Part shown: positions 15,073 through 23,277 of the stretch, piece by piece
How the letters are laid out: the number at the start of each line of letters is the position of its first letter
Numbering within the stretch: position 1 is the first letter of the stretch
Assembly (NCBI GenBank): GCA_021108335.1
Contig: JAIORC010000230.1
Location: 1 to 37,888, forward strand
Direction: 5' to 3'
DNA from: Phycisphaerae bacterium
Lineage (GTDB): Bacteria > Planctomycetota > Phycisphaerae > SM23-33
DNA length: 37,888 bases
Position numbers and translations under genes: made by a program
The notes under the pieces: generated by a model
What the model saw: the letters and a program-made list of their open reading frames with translations, nothing else
Databases searched by the model: none
What the model was told of the DNA's origin: nothing

Positions 15073-16272
15073 ATGTTGAGAACGATAATATTAATTTGTG
15101 TTTGCGCCTTGTTTTCAGGGTTCATTTATAGTGTCGGAAGTGCTGACGACGTCAAGAAAGCATCTGCGGAAGCCAAATCCCAAAAACCCAAATATCTTTA
15201 TGTGATAAAGGAAACAGACAAGAAAGGCCGTGATAACTATGGTTATATTGACAAAACCGGTAAAGTAGTAATTACGCCGCAATTCAAACAGGCAGGATAT
15301 TTCAGTGAAGGTCTTGCATGCGTCTGTCCGCGGAATATTTTTGGGTCGCCGTGGGGTTACATCGATACTAGCGGCAAGATGGTCATCAAACCGCAATTCT
15401 GGTACGCAGAGGAGTTCAGCGAAGGTTTTGCTGAGGTAACAACAAAAACAAACAAGAAACTGCTAAGTGGTTTTATAGACAAGAAGGGCAAATGGCTGGT
15501 AAAGCCTCAATTCGAGGGCGCGGGGCAATTTAAGGAGGGTTTGGCAAAAATAGCGGTAAAGAAAAACGGAAAGAAACTAATAGGCTTCATTAACACAAGA
15601 GGGAAAATTGTAATTCAGCCCAAGTTTACATACTCCAGCCTAGTATCCTATTTTTCGGATGGAGTTACTCCTGTAGTGATCGGGGAGGAATTCGGGAACC
15701 AATGGGGGGCTATCAACAAGAAAGGCCAGTGGGTAGTAAAACCGAAATTTGATTTTTTTCTGTCCAATTTCAAAAACGGTATGGCGATAGCAAATATTGA
15801 CGGGATGAAAGGCCTTATAGACACCAAGGGCCATTGGGTGATTAAGCCAAAATATTGGTTTATATTATGGTTTTGCGACGGCCTTGCCCCCGTCGGGTTG
15901 GACAAGGAAGACGAATGGGGTTTTATTGACAAGAAGGGCAAATTGGTAATCAAAATCCACGGTGACATAAACCCCCGCTGTTTTTCCGAGGGTCTGGCTT
16001 CGGTTAGCGGAACGGTTATCAACAAGAAGACCAATCTGGTTTACAAGGGTGTTGGCTATATTGATACAAAGGGCAAGTGGATAGTCAAGCCCAGGTATTG
16101 GCGGGCATATGACTTTAAAAATGGGCTGGCCAGAGTGTGGGGATATGGGGGTAAAACGGCATATATCAACAAGAAGGGGAAGTATGTATGGAAAGAAAAA
16201 GGCTGGAGAGAACCAAGGCCATATCGAATGCGAAAGAAGAAAAAGAAAACCCCGGGAATCCCCAAAAAATAA
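15073..16272 (+). CDS. Secreted WG-repeat protein (copy 1)
   Basis: A 399-residue protein with an N-terminal signal peptide (MLRTIILICVCALFSG) and nine WG-type repeat units. Each unit has the form xGxIDxxGKxVIKPQF, for example YGYIDKTGKVVITPQF and SGFIDKKGKWLVKPQF. WG repeats form beta-rich binding or scaffold surfaces; the ligand is unknown. The C-terminus is highly basic (RMRKKKKKTPG). ATG 15073 has CAGGAG eight bases upstream. It is more AT-rich than its neighbours, with different codon use, which may mean a distinct history. It is followed 40 nt later by a close paralogue that shares the same leader. Confidence 0.88.
   Translation: MLRTIILICVCALFSGFIYSVGSADDVKKASAEAKSQKPKYLYVIKETDKKGRDNYGYIDKTGKVVITPQFKQAGYFSEGLACVCPRNIFGSPWGYIDTSGKMVIKPQFWYAEEFSEGFAEVTTKTNKKLLSGFIDKKGKWLVKPQFEGAGQFKEGLAKIAVKKNGKKLIGFINTRGKIVIQPKFTYSSLVSYFSDGVTPVVIGEEFGNQWGAINKKGQWVVKPKFDFFLSNFKNGMAIANIDGMKGLIDTKGHWVIKPKYWFILWFCDGLAPVGLDKEDEWGFIDKKGKLVIKIHGDINPRCFSEGLASVSGTVINKKTNLVYKGVGYIDTKGKWIVKPRYWRAYDFKNGLARVWGYGGKTAYINKKGKYVWKEKGWREPRPYRMRKKKKKTPGIPKK
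15892..16043 (+). repeat. 152-nt tract perfectly identical to 17123-17274
   Basis: Aligned by eye, positions 15892-16043 in WG copy 1 match 17123-17274 in WG copy 2 without a mismatch. The central parts of the two genes, about 15330-15830 versus 16550-17060, differ at many positions including indels. The leaders and signal-peptide codons (about 15053-15190 and 16293-16430) are also nearly identical. Such a mosaic suggests recent gene conversion after tandem duplication. Confidence 0.9.
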
Positions 16273-16312
16273 GTGCGTAGGTTGGATGTCGGCATTGATC
16301 AGGAGTTGAAAT

Positions 16313-17503
16313 ATGTTGAGAACGATAATCTTAATTTGTGTTTGTGCCTTGTTTTCAGGGTTCATTTATAGCATCGGAAATGCTGATGACGTCAAAAAAG
16401 CATCTGCGGAAGCCAAATTCCAAAAGTCCAAGCATCGCTTTCTCATAAAGGAGGCAGACGAGAAAGGATTTGAAAGATATGGTTATATAGACGAAACCGG
16501 AAAGGTTGTAATCAAACCGCAATTCAAGTATGCGGCACATTTTAGTGAGGGGCTTGCAAGTGTTTCTTCGCGAAGCGCCCTTGGAAGTGGGGGGGGGTAC
16601 ATAGATACTAATGGCAAGATGGTCATCAAGCCAGAAGCCAGGCAGGCATGGGAATTCAGCGAAGGTTTCGCTCCCGTGCAAGTTACTGAGGGACGCCATG
16701 GCAAGACGAAGTGGGGTTTTATTGACAAGAAAGGTAAATGGCAGGTAAAACCTCAATTCAAGGACGCGGGGCCATTTAAGGAGGGCTTGGCAAGAATAGG
16801 TGTAAAGAAAAACGGAAAGATGCTAATAGGTTTCATTAACACAAAAGGGGAAATTGTGGTTCCACCCAAGTTTACAGATACCTGCTTGGTAACCTATTTT
16901 TCAGACGGAGTAACACCGGTTGCTGTCGGCGAAAAATGGGGTTTTATCAACAAAAAGGGTCAGTGGGTAGTAAAACCAAAATTTGATTTTCTATCCAATT
17001 TTAAAAACGGTATGGCGATAGCAGCCATTGGTGGAAAACAAGGCCTTATAGATACTAAAGGCCGCTGGGTGATTAAACCAAAATATTGGTTTATATTATG
17101 GTTTTGTGATGGCCTTGCCCCTGTCGGGTTGGACAAGGAAGACGAATGGGGTTTTATTGACAAGAAGGGCAAATTGGTAATCAAAATCCACGGTGACATA
17201 AACCCCCGCTGTTTTTCCGAGGGTCTGGCTTCGGTTAGCGGAACGGTTATCAACAAGAAGACCAATCTGGTTTATAAGGGTGTTGGCTATATTGATACAA
17301 AAGGCAAATGGATAGTCAAGCCCAAGTATTGGCGGGCATATGACTTTAAAAATGGACTGGCCAGAGTTTGGGGATATGGGGGTAAAACGGCATACATCAA
17401 CAAGAAGGGCGAGTATGTATGGAAAGAAAAAGGCTGGAGAGAACCGAGGCCATATCGGATGCGAAAGAAGAAAAAGAAAACCCCGGGAAAACTCCAAAAG
17501 TAA
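16313..17503 (+). CDS. Secreted WG-repeat protein (copy 2)
   Basis: A 396-residue tandem paralogue of the preceding gene, with the same signal peptide and nine WG units (YGYIDETGKVVIKPQF, WGFIDKKGKWQVKPQF, WGFINKKGQWVVKPKF and so on) and a basic tail ending KKKTPGKLQK. The same CAGGAG ribosome binding site with identical spacing is duplicated before its ATG. Differences concentrate in units 1-5, whereas units 7-9 are almost identical to copy 1. The likely role is extracytoplasmic binding, with the two copies differing in the variable N-terminal half. It converges with purC downstream. Confidence 0.88.
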   Translation: MLRTIILICVCALFSGFIYSIGNADDVKKASAEAKFQKSKHRFLIKEADEKGFERYGYIDETGKVVIKPQFKYAAHFSEGLASVSSRSALGSGGGYIDTNGKMVIKPEARQAWEFSEGFAPVQVTEGRHGKTKWGFIDKKGKWQVKPQFKDAGPFKEGLARIGVKKNGKMLIGFINTKGEIVVPPKFTDTCLVTYFSDGVTPVAVGEKWGFINKKGQWVVKPKFDFLSNFKNGMAIAAIGGKQGLIDTKGRWVIKPKYWFILWFCDGLAPVGLDKEDEWGFIDKKGKLVIKIHGDINPRCFSEGLASVSGTVINKKTNLVYKGVGYIDTKGKWIVKPKYWRAYDFKNGLARVWGYGGKTAYINKKGEYVWKEKGWREPRPYRMRKKKKKTPGKLQK

Positions 17504-17566
17504 TCAGAAGCTATGAGCAATCTCCCCCCGGCCTTCTGCAATCATCTGCAACAGTAAAACAACACG

Positions 17567-17584
17567 GCCCCTAAGGCAAGGGGC
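17567..17584. terminator. Candidate hairpin between convergent WG copy 2 and purC
   Basis: GCCCCT and AGGGGC form a 6-bp stem with a 6-nt loop in the 98-nt gap between convergent genes. There is no T-run on either side, so intrinsic termination is not certain. Confidence 0.35.
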
Positions 17585-17601
17585 GCCCGTGCCCCCTGTG
17601 A

Positions 17602-18501
17602 TTATTCCCAGGGGAAGGTCTGGCCGGTGAGTTTGGTGTATGCGTCGATGTATTTTTCCCGCGTGCTCGAGACAATTTCCGGCGGCAGCGGCGGAGCCGG
17701 CGGGGTCCTGTCGAACTTGATCTTGTCCAGATAGTCCCGCACAAACTGCTTGTCAAAGCTGGGCTGGTCTTTGCCTGGCTTGTAGGAATCGGCAGGCCAG
17801 AACCGCGAGGAATCCGGCGTGAGAACTTCGTCAATCAGCATGATATTGCCGTCTTCATCAAGGCCGAATTCAAACTTGGTGTCCGCCAGAATAATCCCCT
17901 TCTCCGCGGCAAATTCGCGTCCCTTGTTGTAAATCGCGATGGACAGTTCGCACAACCGCGTCATTGTCTCCGCGCCGACGATATCGCAAGCCCGCTCGAA
18001 GCTGATGTTCTCGTCGTGCTCGCCCTGCTCTGCCTTGGTGGCGGGGGTAAAAATCGGCTCGGGCAGTTCGCTGCACTGCTTGAGCTTATCCGGCAGCTTA
18101 ATACCGCAAACCGTCCGGGATTCCTTGTATTCCCGCCAGCCCGATCCGGCTAGATAGCCGCGGACGACGCACTCTATGGGCACGACCTTCGCCTTGCGAC
18201 AGAGCATGAATCGCCCGTCGAGTTCCTCCTGGCCGTGAAGGTCTTCGGGCAGGTCTTTCAAGGCTACCGAAATAACATGATTCGGCACGATATCCTTGAG
18301 CATATCGAACCAGAAGGCGCTGATCTGCGTCAACACACGCCCCTTGTCCGGGATGCCGTTTGGCATTACCACGTCGTAAGCGCTGATGCGGTCGGTAGCT
18401 ACAAGCATCAACTCCGAACCAAGGTCATAGATGTCGCGGACTTTTCCGGTGAGCTTGGGATAACTGCCGACGGAACTCGTTAAAAGTGCTGTTGATTTCA
18501 T
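17602..18501 (-). CDS. purC: Phosphoribosylaminoimidazole-succinocarboxamide synthase
   Basis: SAICAR synthetase of purine biosynthesis, joining CAIR and aspartate with ATP. Motifs: GKVRDIYDLG at the N-terminus, ATDRISAYDVVMPNGIP, the SAICAR signature region ECVVRGYLAGSGWREY and LADTKFEFG. At 299 aa it belongs to the longer, yeast Ade1-like subfamily rather than the roughly 237-aa E. coli type. The ATG at 18501 has GAAAAAGAG upstream. It is the last gene of a minus-strand series, 38 nt after the membrane-protein gene; no other purine gene is nearby. Confidence 0.96.
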   Translation of the reverse strand: MKSTALLTSSVGSYPKLTGKVRDIYDLGSELMLVATDRISAYDVVMPNGIPDKGRVLTQISAFWFDMLKDIVPNHVISVALKDLPEDLHGQEELDGRFMLCRKAKVVPIECVVRGYLAGSGWREYKESRTVCGIKLPDKLKQCSELPEPIFTPATKAEQGEHDENISFERACDIVGAETMTRLCELSIAIYNKGREFAAEKGIILADTKFEFGLDEDGNIMLIDEVLTPDSSRFWPADSYKPGKDQPSFDKQFVRDYLDKIKFDRTPPAPPLPPEIVSSTREKYIDAYTKLTGQTFPWE

Positions 18502-18539
18502 ACTCTTTTTCTACCTGTATATGCCCTTCAGATCAAGAA

Positions 18540-19328
18540 CTACCAGAATCGCAATTCACGATTCGCCAAAAACGCCAGCAGCATCGCAAGCTGGGTCAGC
18601 AGATTCGTCGCCAGCAGAACCTCGCGATCCATTTTGCCTTTTCTGCCGGCAAGATACAATCCACCGCCGACGGCTGCGAGAATCGCCACGCCAAATATAC
18701 TCAATTGCGTCCAGGGAAGATAGGCAAAATACCAAATCGACCAGACCAGCAGCACCGCCATAAGCACCGTGGCGGTCAAAGGCCCGCATCCCCTGGCCAT
18801 CACCGCCGCAGCCGGGCTTGCCTCGGCATCCACGCGGCGGAAATGCGGCAGGATGAACATCGCCCACGCGCCCCACATCGGCAGCAACAGCAAAATTCGC
18901 CCAGCCTTGCATGCGGGACGAATCCATGCCAGCCAATCCCATAAGATCATTTCCTGGCGATGCCAGTCCGTCCGTAGAACAGACAGGCATACCGTCAACC
19001 CCACCGCCAGCATCGCCGCCAGCAACGCCTGATTCACCGGATCCGCTCCCGCCAGAAGCTTTACAACCCCGCGGGCAGAGCGGCGATAGACCAACAGCAG
19101 CATAATCGCGGCGATTATCATTCCCGAAAGAAAATGGGTTTCTTCGCGGGTGCCGAACAACTTGCGGGTCAGCTTCCACAACCCAAACGCCGCCAGTGCC
19201 CACAGAAACGAAACACACCAGATACCCACCCATGCATGGGTAAATCGCTCTGCCGGGCCTGCCGCCAGATGCTCGTCATCGGCCAGGAAAAACAACTGCG
19301 CTGAACGAAATGTCCGTATTATAAACAA
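18540..19328 (-). CDS. Multi-pass membrane protein, function unknown
   Basis: A 262-residue protein with about six or seven hydrophobic segments (WVGIWCVSFLWALAAFGLW; GMIIAAIMLLLVY; ALLAAMLAVGLTVCLSV; LTATVLMAVLLVWSIWYFAY; IFGVAILAAVGGGLYLAG). No motif is recognised. The tracked start is TTG at 19328, only 7 nt after the stop of the upstream TPR/HEAT gene, with GGAAGGGGCGG just before it inside that gene's end; this suggests coupling. A start further in cannot be excluded because no ATG with a good site is obvious. Confidence 0.65.
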   Translation of the reverse strand: MFIIRTFRSAQLFFLADDEHLAAGPAERFTHAWVGIWCVSFLWALAAFGLWKLTRKLFGTREETHFLSGMIIAAIMLLLVYRRSARGVVKLLAGADPVNQALLAAMLAVGLTVCLSVLRTDWHRQEMILWDWLAWIRPACKAGRILLLLPMWGAWAMFILPHFRRVDAEASPAAAVMARGCGPLTATVLMAVLLVWSIWYFAYLPWTQLSIFGVAILAAVGGGLYLAGRKGKMDREVLLATNLLTQLAMLLAFLANRELRFW

Positions 19329-19335
19329 GGGAAAA

Positions 19336-21786
19336 TTACCGCCCCTTCCCCGCAGCGGATTTTTTGCGTTTGGGTCTCGCCGCTTTTTTCCTCTTCGCCT
19401 GTATCCGCCAGTATCGCAAGTAGGCGGTAGCCATCCCGGCTACCAGCTTGTTGGTGTCCTTGGCGTACAATTCAACCAACTGCCTGCTGCCGGCTGTGCC
19501 GGAAGCGCCGATCACCTCGGCGATACGGAAACGCACCAGTGGACTGGGGTCTTCTATCACCGCGCCGAGTCGATTCAGAATCTCGCCGTCCAGGCTGGCG
19601 TCCGCCAGCGAAGCAACCATCTCCGCCCGGACAATCGGCCGGGGATTTTGCAATGCCTTGGTCATCAAGCCCAGGAGAATCTTCATCTTCACAGTGGAGG
19701 CTATCCCCGCCGGAAATGTTGCCCGCTTCTGCTGGACATCCCGCATCCAACATATCAAGCTGCCGATCCGCCGCACCGCCAGTACCTGTTTTTTCAATTT
19801 TCCGTCGGTAAGGGTTTTCTCTATCGCGCGAAGATGGTTGTTGTACTGCCTGGGGCTGACGCTATCCAGATCGTCAACCACCGCCAGCATCGCCATCCGC
19901 GTGATGGTGGCCGCCGCCGGCTTGATCATGGGCAAATCGCTGACCGTACAGTTTGCCTTCTCGCGAGGCGAAACAACCCCGCGAATTTCCAGCTTGACAG
20001 CCTCCAGTGGATGATGAGGCAGATATAACGCCATCGAGCCGACATCAAGCCGGACCTGCCCGGTAACGCTTTTACCAGGCGGCAGATATCGTGGCGCCGG
20101 TAAGATAATTACGGGCACCGACGCGAAAACCAAAGGCCGGTCGCTTTGCCCCTTGAGATTCACAACCAGTCCCAGCCGATTATCCAACAATCCGTTCGAG
20201 CCTATAGTGATGGGCACTTCGGATTTGTTCGTCAATATTGCCTTGACATACATGGGCTGACCGACAGAAACCATCGATTTGACCGGCTGGATTTTCACGT
20301 TGATGAACAACTGCGGCGTCAATCCCAACTGCAGAAAACGCCGGTCCACGGCGTCCATAAGGGCCTGTATCGTTTTGGCGTCTTTTGCGGGAGGAACAGC
20401 CACTTTGTGCTTTTTCGCCAGCGCCCGTAAAATGCGATACGCCAGGCCCGACCGGGAAGCATTCATACCGGCCAGGACGGCCCTTCGGCCCAACTGCCCG
20501 TCGCCTTTTTCGAAGTCGTGCTCGGCTACAAACGCCGCCGCCAGGGCATGAGTATCTATCAGCGGCTTGAGCTTTTTCAGCCCCTCCACGTTGCCCGACG
20601 AAAGCTCCGCCGCACCGATCAGCAATTTGATGGCCTCGCCCGTAGCCCCGTTGGCCTTGGCCTTGCGGGCATAGCGCAACGCCTCCAGGGATTTTCGCTC
20701 GGCAAGCAGGTAATACCAACCCAGGTTCATCGCTATCGACGCCCTGGCCAATTTGTTTTTCTCGCTCGTCCCTTCCACCTCCCCTATTGCCTCGTTGGCG
20801 GTCAACTGGGAACGATACTGCTGCCCCAGACCACGAAGAATCAATTTTGCGCGATCCTCCTGATTGGTCATCCGGTAGGCCTCAACCATCAACGATTGAA
20901 ACTGGGCAACCTGGCTTAGCCGCTCCATGGCCGGGGCAAAATCTTTGATCGCCTGAACATATTCCCCGGCATCCAGCAATGCCGAAAGATACTCACAGGC
21001 AAAGCCCGCCGGTGCCTGGCCCAGAGGCGTATCGCCCTGCCAAAGCTCCCAGGCCTGCTTGTAATACCGCACCCCCATTTTCGTAAGCCCCATCCGGCAA
21101 AGCTGCCCGGCCAATTGCCTGGCAACCCACCATGCCCGCGGATTGCACCGCAACAACCTGAGCATGGTTTCCACACGCAGTTTGGCGGAGGCTTCGGCAG
21201 CCAGTGCCAGCCGGCTGAGCAGGGCATCGTGATTGTACGGATCCAGCTTCAACGCCTCGTTGACCATCGCCAGGGCATCGCTTTTGGCGCCCTGGCCCTG
21301 GAAAATATTCGCCAAACCCAACGCCGCGTTCGCCCGCAGAGGTAGCGGAAGTTTCGGGCTGTCCAGCAGACGCCTGAGCAACGTTGTCCGCTCACTGGCA
21401 TTATCGCGGGCCTGTAATTCAAACCGCAACCAGCGAAACCCCGCGGAATAATCGTTCGGGTGAGCGTCCAGCACCTTTTTCGCAGCCTCGGCAGCCTTGG
21501 CAAAATGCCCCTGGCTTTGATACAAGTCGCACAGCAATCGCTGAACCTGTAAATTGTCCGGCGCCAATTCCAGAAGGTACTTACCGGTAACGACAAGCCG
21601 CCCCGCCCGGGCAGGAGCTTCCGGCCAATGATACAACCGCTCCGCCGAAAACAGCAAAGATTCCGCCGCAATCGACTCGGCCTGTGAAGACGGCTTGGCA
21701 GGAGCGGCAGAGGCCACGGGCGAAACTGCCGCCGCCAAAATCGCCGCACCTCCCGCGATCATGATCCATAATCGGTATCGTAACAA
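19336..21786 (-). CDS. Secreted TPR- and HEAT-repeat protein
   Basis: An 816-residue exported protein. The start is TTG at 21786, supported by GGAAAGGA about eight bases upstream, and a signal peptide ends near SPVASAAPAK. TPR-like helical pairs run from about 60 to 430 (NLQVQRLLCDLYQSQGHFAKAAEAAKKVL; a second set around YYLLAERKSLEALRYARKA). A beta-rich middle section (about 495-610; LTNKSEVPITIGSNG) looks like an Ig-like or CARDB-like module. HEAT-like repeats follow near 690-790 (RAEMVASLADASLDGEILNRL; PSPLVRFRIAEVIGAS), then a Lys/Arg-rich tail. Probably a periplasmic scaffold; the partner is unknown. It sits between the pseudo-HtrA gene and a membrane-protein gene on the same strand. Confidence 0.8.
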   Translation of the reverse strand: MLRYRLWIMIAGGAAILAAAVSPVASAAPAKPSSQAESIAAESLLFSAERLYHWPEAPARAGRLVVTGKYLLELAPDNLQVQRLLCDLYQSQGHFAKAAEAAKKVLDAHPNDYSAGFRWLRFELQARDNASERTTLLRRLLDSPKLPLPLRANAALGLANIFQGQGAKSDALAMVNEALKLDPYNHDALLSRLALAAEASAKLRVETMLRLLRCNPRAWWVARQLAGQLCRMGLTKMGVRYYKQAWELWQGDTPLGQAPAGFACEYLSALLDAGEYVQAIKDFAPAMERLSQVAQFQSLMVEAYRMTNQEDRAKLILRGLGQQYRSQLTANEAIGEVEGTSEKNKLARASIAMNLGWYYLLAERKSLEALRYARKAKANGATGEAIKLLIGAAELSSGNVEGLKKLKPLIDTHALAAAFVAEHDFEKGDGQLGRRAVLAGMNASRSGLAYRILRALAKKHKVAVPPAKDAKTIQALMDAVDRRFLQLGLTPQLFINVKIQPVKSMVSVGQPMYVKAILTNKSEVPITIGSNGLLDNRLGLVVNLKGQSDRPLVFASVPVIILPAPRYLPPGKSVTGQVRLDVGSMALYLPHHPLEAVKLEIRGVVSPREKANCTVSDLPMIKPAAATITRMAMLAVVDDLDSVSPRQYNNHLRAIEKTLTDGKLKKQVLAVRRIGSLICWMRDVQQKRATFPAGIASTVKMKILLGLMTKALQNPRPIVRAEMVASLADASLDGEILNRLGAVIEDPSPLVRFRIAEVIGASGTAGSRQLVELYAKDTNKLVAGMATAYLRYWRIQAKRKKAARPKRKKSAAGKGR

Positions 21787-21864
21787 AACTATTTCCTTTC
21801 CGCCGACGGGCCGTTGATCGCACAGGCTTTCAGCCCATGGTCATCTGTTCAATCGTTCGCGGTT

Positions 21865-23247
21865 CTATTTACGAGACCGAATCACTACTTTTTCAGTTCC
21901 CGTACCTCGTCTTACAATCAGAACAATATCCAGCGGAGGCTTGTTCGACAGCGCTTTATCCAGCAGGTCTTTAACCTGAGCGGCGGTCGTAACCTTCCTG
22001 CCGTTGAGCATGACAATCACGTCGCCCTGCATCAATCCCGCCAAGGCCGATGGGGTTCCGCGACGCACCGCCAGCACCAGCAAGCCGGGAACCCCGGCTG
22101 CAGAACCTTTGTCGAGAAATTTGTCGAGCATTACCTTCTCACGAGCCATAAACCCAAGGGCCGGATGAAAAATCCGCTTGGCCTCGGCAGGCAATTCGGG
22201 CATCGGCTCAAGCTTGACTTTTACCGTCCGGGACGCCCCTCCGCCGGCGGGCAATATCGTCAGGGTAATTTCCCCACTTGCCCGCATAATCGTGCGAACC
22301 AGGTTTTGATTGACCAACCCGGACGAAGCCAGTCTTTCCAACGGCTTGCCATTGAAGCCAATAATCATGTCTCCGTCTTTAAGTCCGGCTTTGTCTGCCG
22401 ACCGCCCCTGAACGACCTGCTCGATCTTTACCGCGGGCACTGTCAAACCCTTGGCCTCGGCAAGCTCCGCTGGAACGGGAGAAAAATTCCCAACCCCAAT
22501 CCATGGAAAACGACGAACCTTGCCGCCTTTGGGACGATTAGCGAGAATGTATACGAATTCCTCGACGGGGGTAAAGCTTATCGGCCTTTCCTCGTTCTTC
22601 AGAGGCATGTTAAGAGACCGCCCGCCGCGACCCAGGGTCTCGAATCGCTGCCACGGCTGGGCCATGACCATACCCACCGCCTTGCCCGACGAATCGAACA
22701 CAACAGAACCAGCCGGGCTTAACGAGCCGCCCGTAACACGAATCAGCCGGGAAGGCACACGCCGGAAACTCGCCACGTAACCCAACCCAAGCGTCGGCGA
22801 TCTCGCCGGATCACTAAGGTTCAACCCAACCGAGACAACCTGGCTGCCAAGGGAAAGGTTCGCCTTCCGTTGAAATCCGATCGCCGACCATGAATGATTC
22901 GCCGAAACCTGCAAAAAAGTCAAGCCGGTCAACGGGTCAATACCTTCCAGCTTCGCGTCGAAAGTTGTCTTCTCCGCACCGGGCAGAATCACTTGCAGCT
23001 TCGTGATGGTTTTGGGGCGAAGCCGCGTATCGATGCCCGTAGCCATGAACAGCCCCGATTTGTGAATACAAACGCCAACCCCCCTGAAAACCTGCGAACC
23101 GGTCTCTTCCTTGATGTGGCACTCGACTACCACAAAGGCACCGACCGCCTTTTTGGCAACCCCCTGCAACAAAACCTGGGAATCCGCACCCACCGCAACG
23201 TGGCACATGCAAAGCAACAATAGCAAACCGGCATATGTCTTCTTCAT
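21865..23247 (-). CDS. HtrA/DegP-like pseudo-protease with two PDZ domains
   Basis: A 460-residue exported protein with a signal peptide (residues 1-20). Residues about 25-215 follow the trypsin-like HtrA fold but lack the catalytic residues. The His position falls in GLFMATG (about 65-71). The Asp region reads GIDPLTGLTFLQV with Gly where DegP-type enzymes have Asp. The GNSGGPL motif is replaced by LSPAGSVVFD. PDZ1 covers about 245-340 (ADKAGLKDGDMIIGFNGKPL) and PDZ2 about 362-455 (SALAGLMQGDVIVMLNGRKV). It therefore probably binds exposed peptides or acts as a scaffold rather than cleaving. The ATG has AAGGAG upstream. It lies 30 nt after lgt. Confidence 0.85.
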   Translation of the reverse strand: MKKTYAGLLLLLCMCHVAVGADSQVLLQGVAKKAVGAFVVVECHIKEETGSQVFRGVGVCIHKSGLFMATGIDTRLRPKTITKLQVILPGAEKTTFDAKLEGIDPLTGLTFLQVSANHSWSAIGFQRKANLSLGSQVVSVGLNLSDPARSPTLGLGYVASFRRVPSRLIRVTGGSLSPAGSVVFDSSGKAVGMVMAQPWQRFETLGRGGRSLNMPLKNEERPISFTPVEEFVYILANRPKGGKVRRFPWIGVGNFSPVPAELAEAKGLTVPAVKIEQVVQGRSADKAGLKDGDMIIGFNGKPLERLASSGLVNQNLVRTIMRASGEITLTILPAGGGASRTVKVKLEPMPELPAEAKRIFHPALGFMAREKVMLDKFLDKGSAAGVPGLLVLAVRRGTPSALAGLMQGDVIVMLNGRKVTTAAQVKDLLDKALSNKPPLDIVLIVRRGTGTEKVVIRSRK

Positions 23248-23277
23248 GTCTTTCTCCTTAGAGTAAAATTTCAGTGA

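Noticed and set aside
19150-20028. 292-aa plus-strand ORF across two minus-strand genes
   Set aside because: Spans the junction of two well-supported genes on the other strand and has no recognisable domain.
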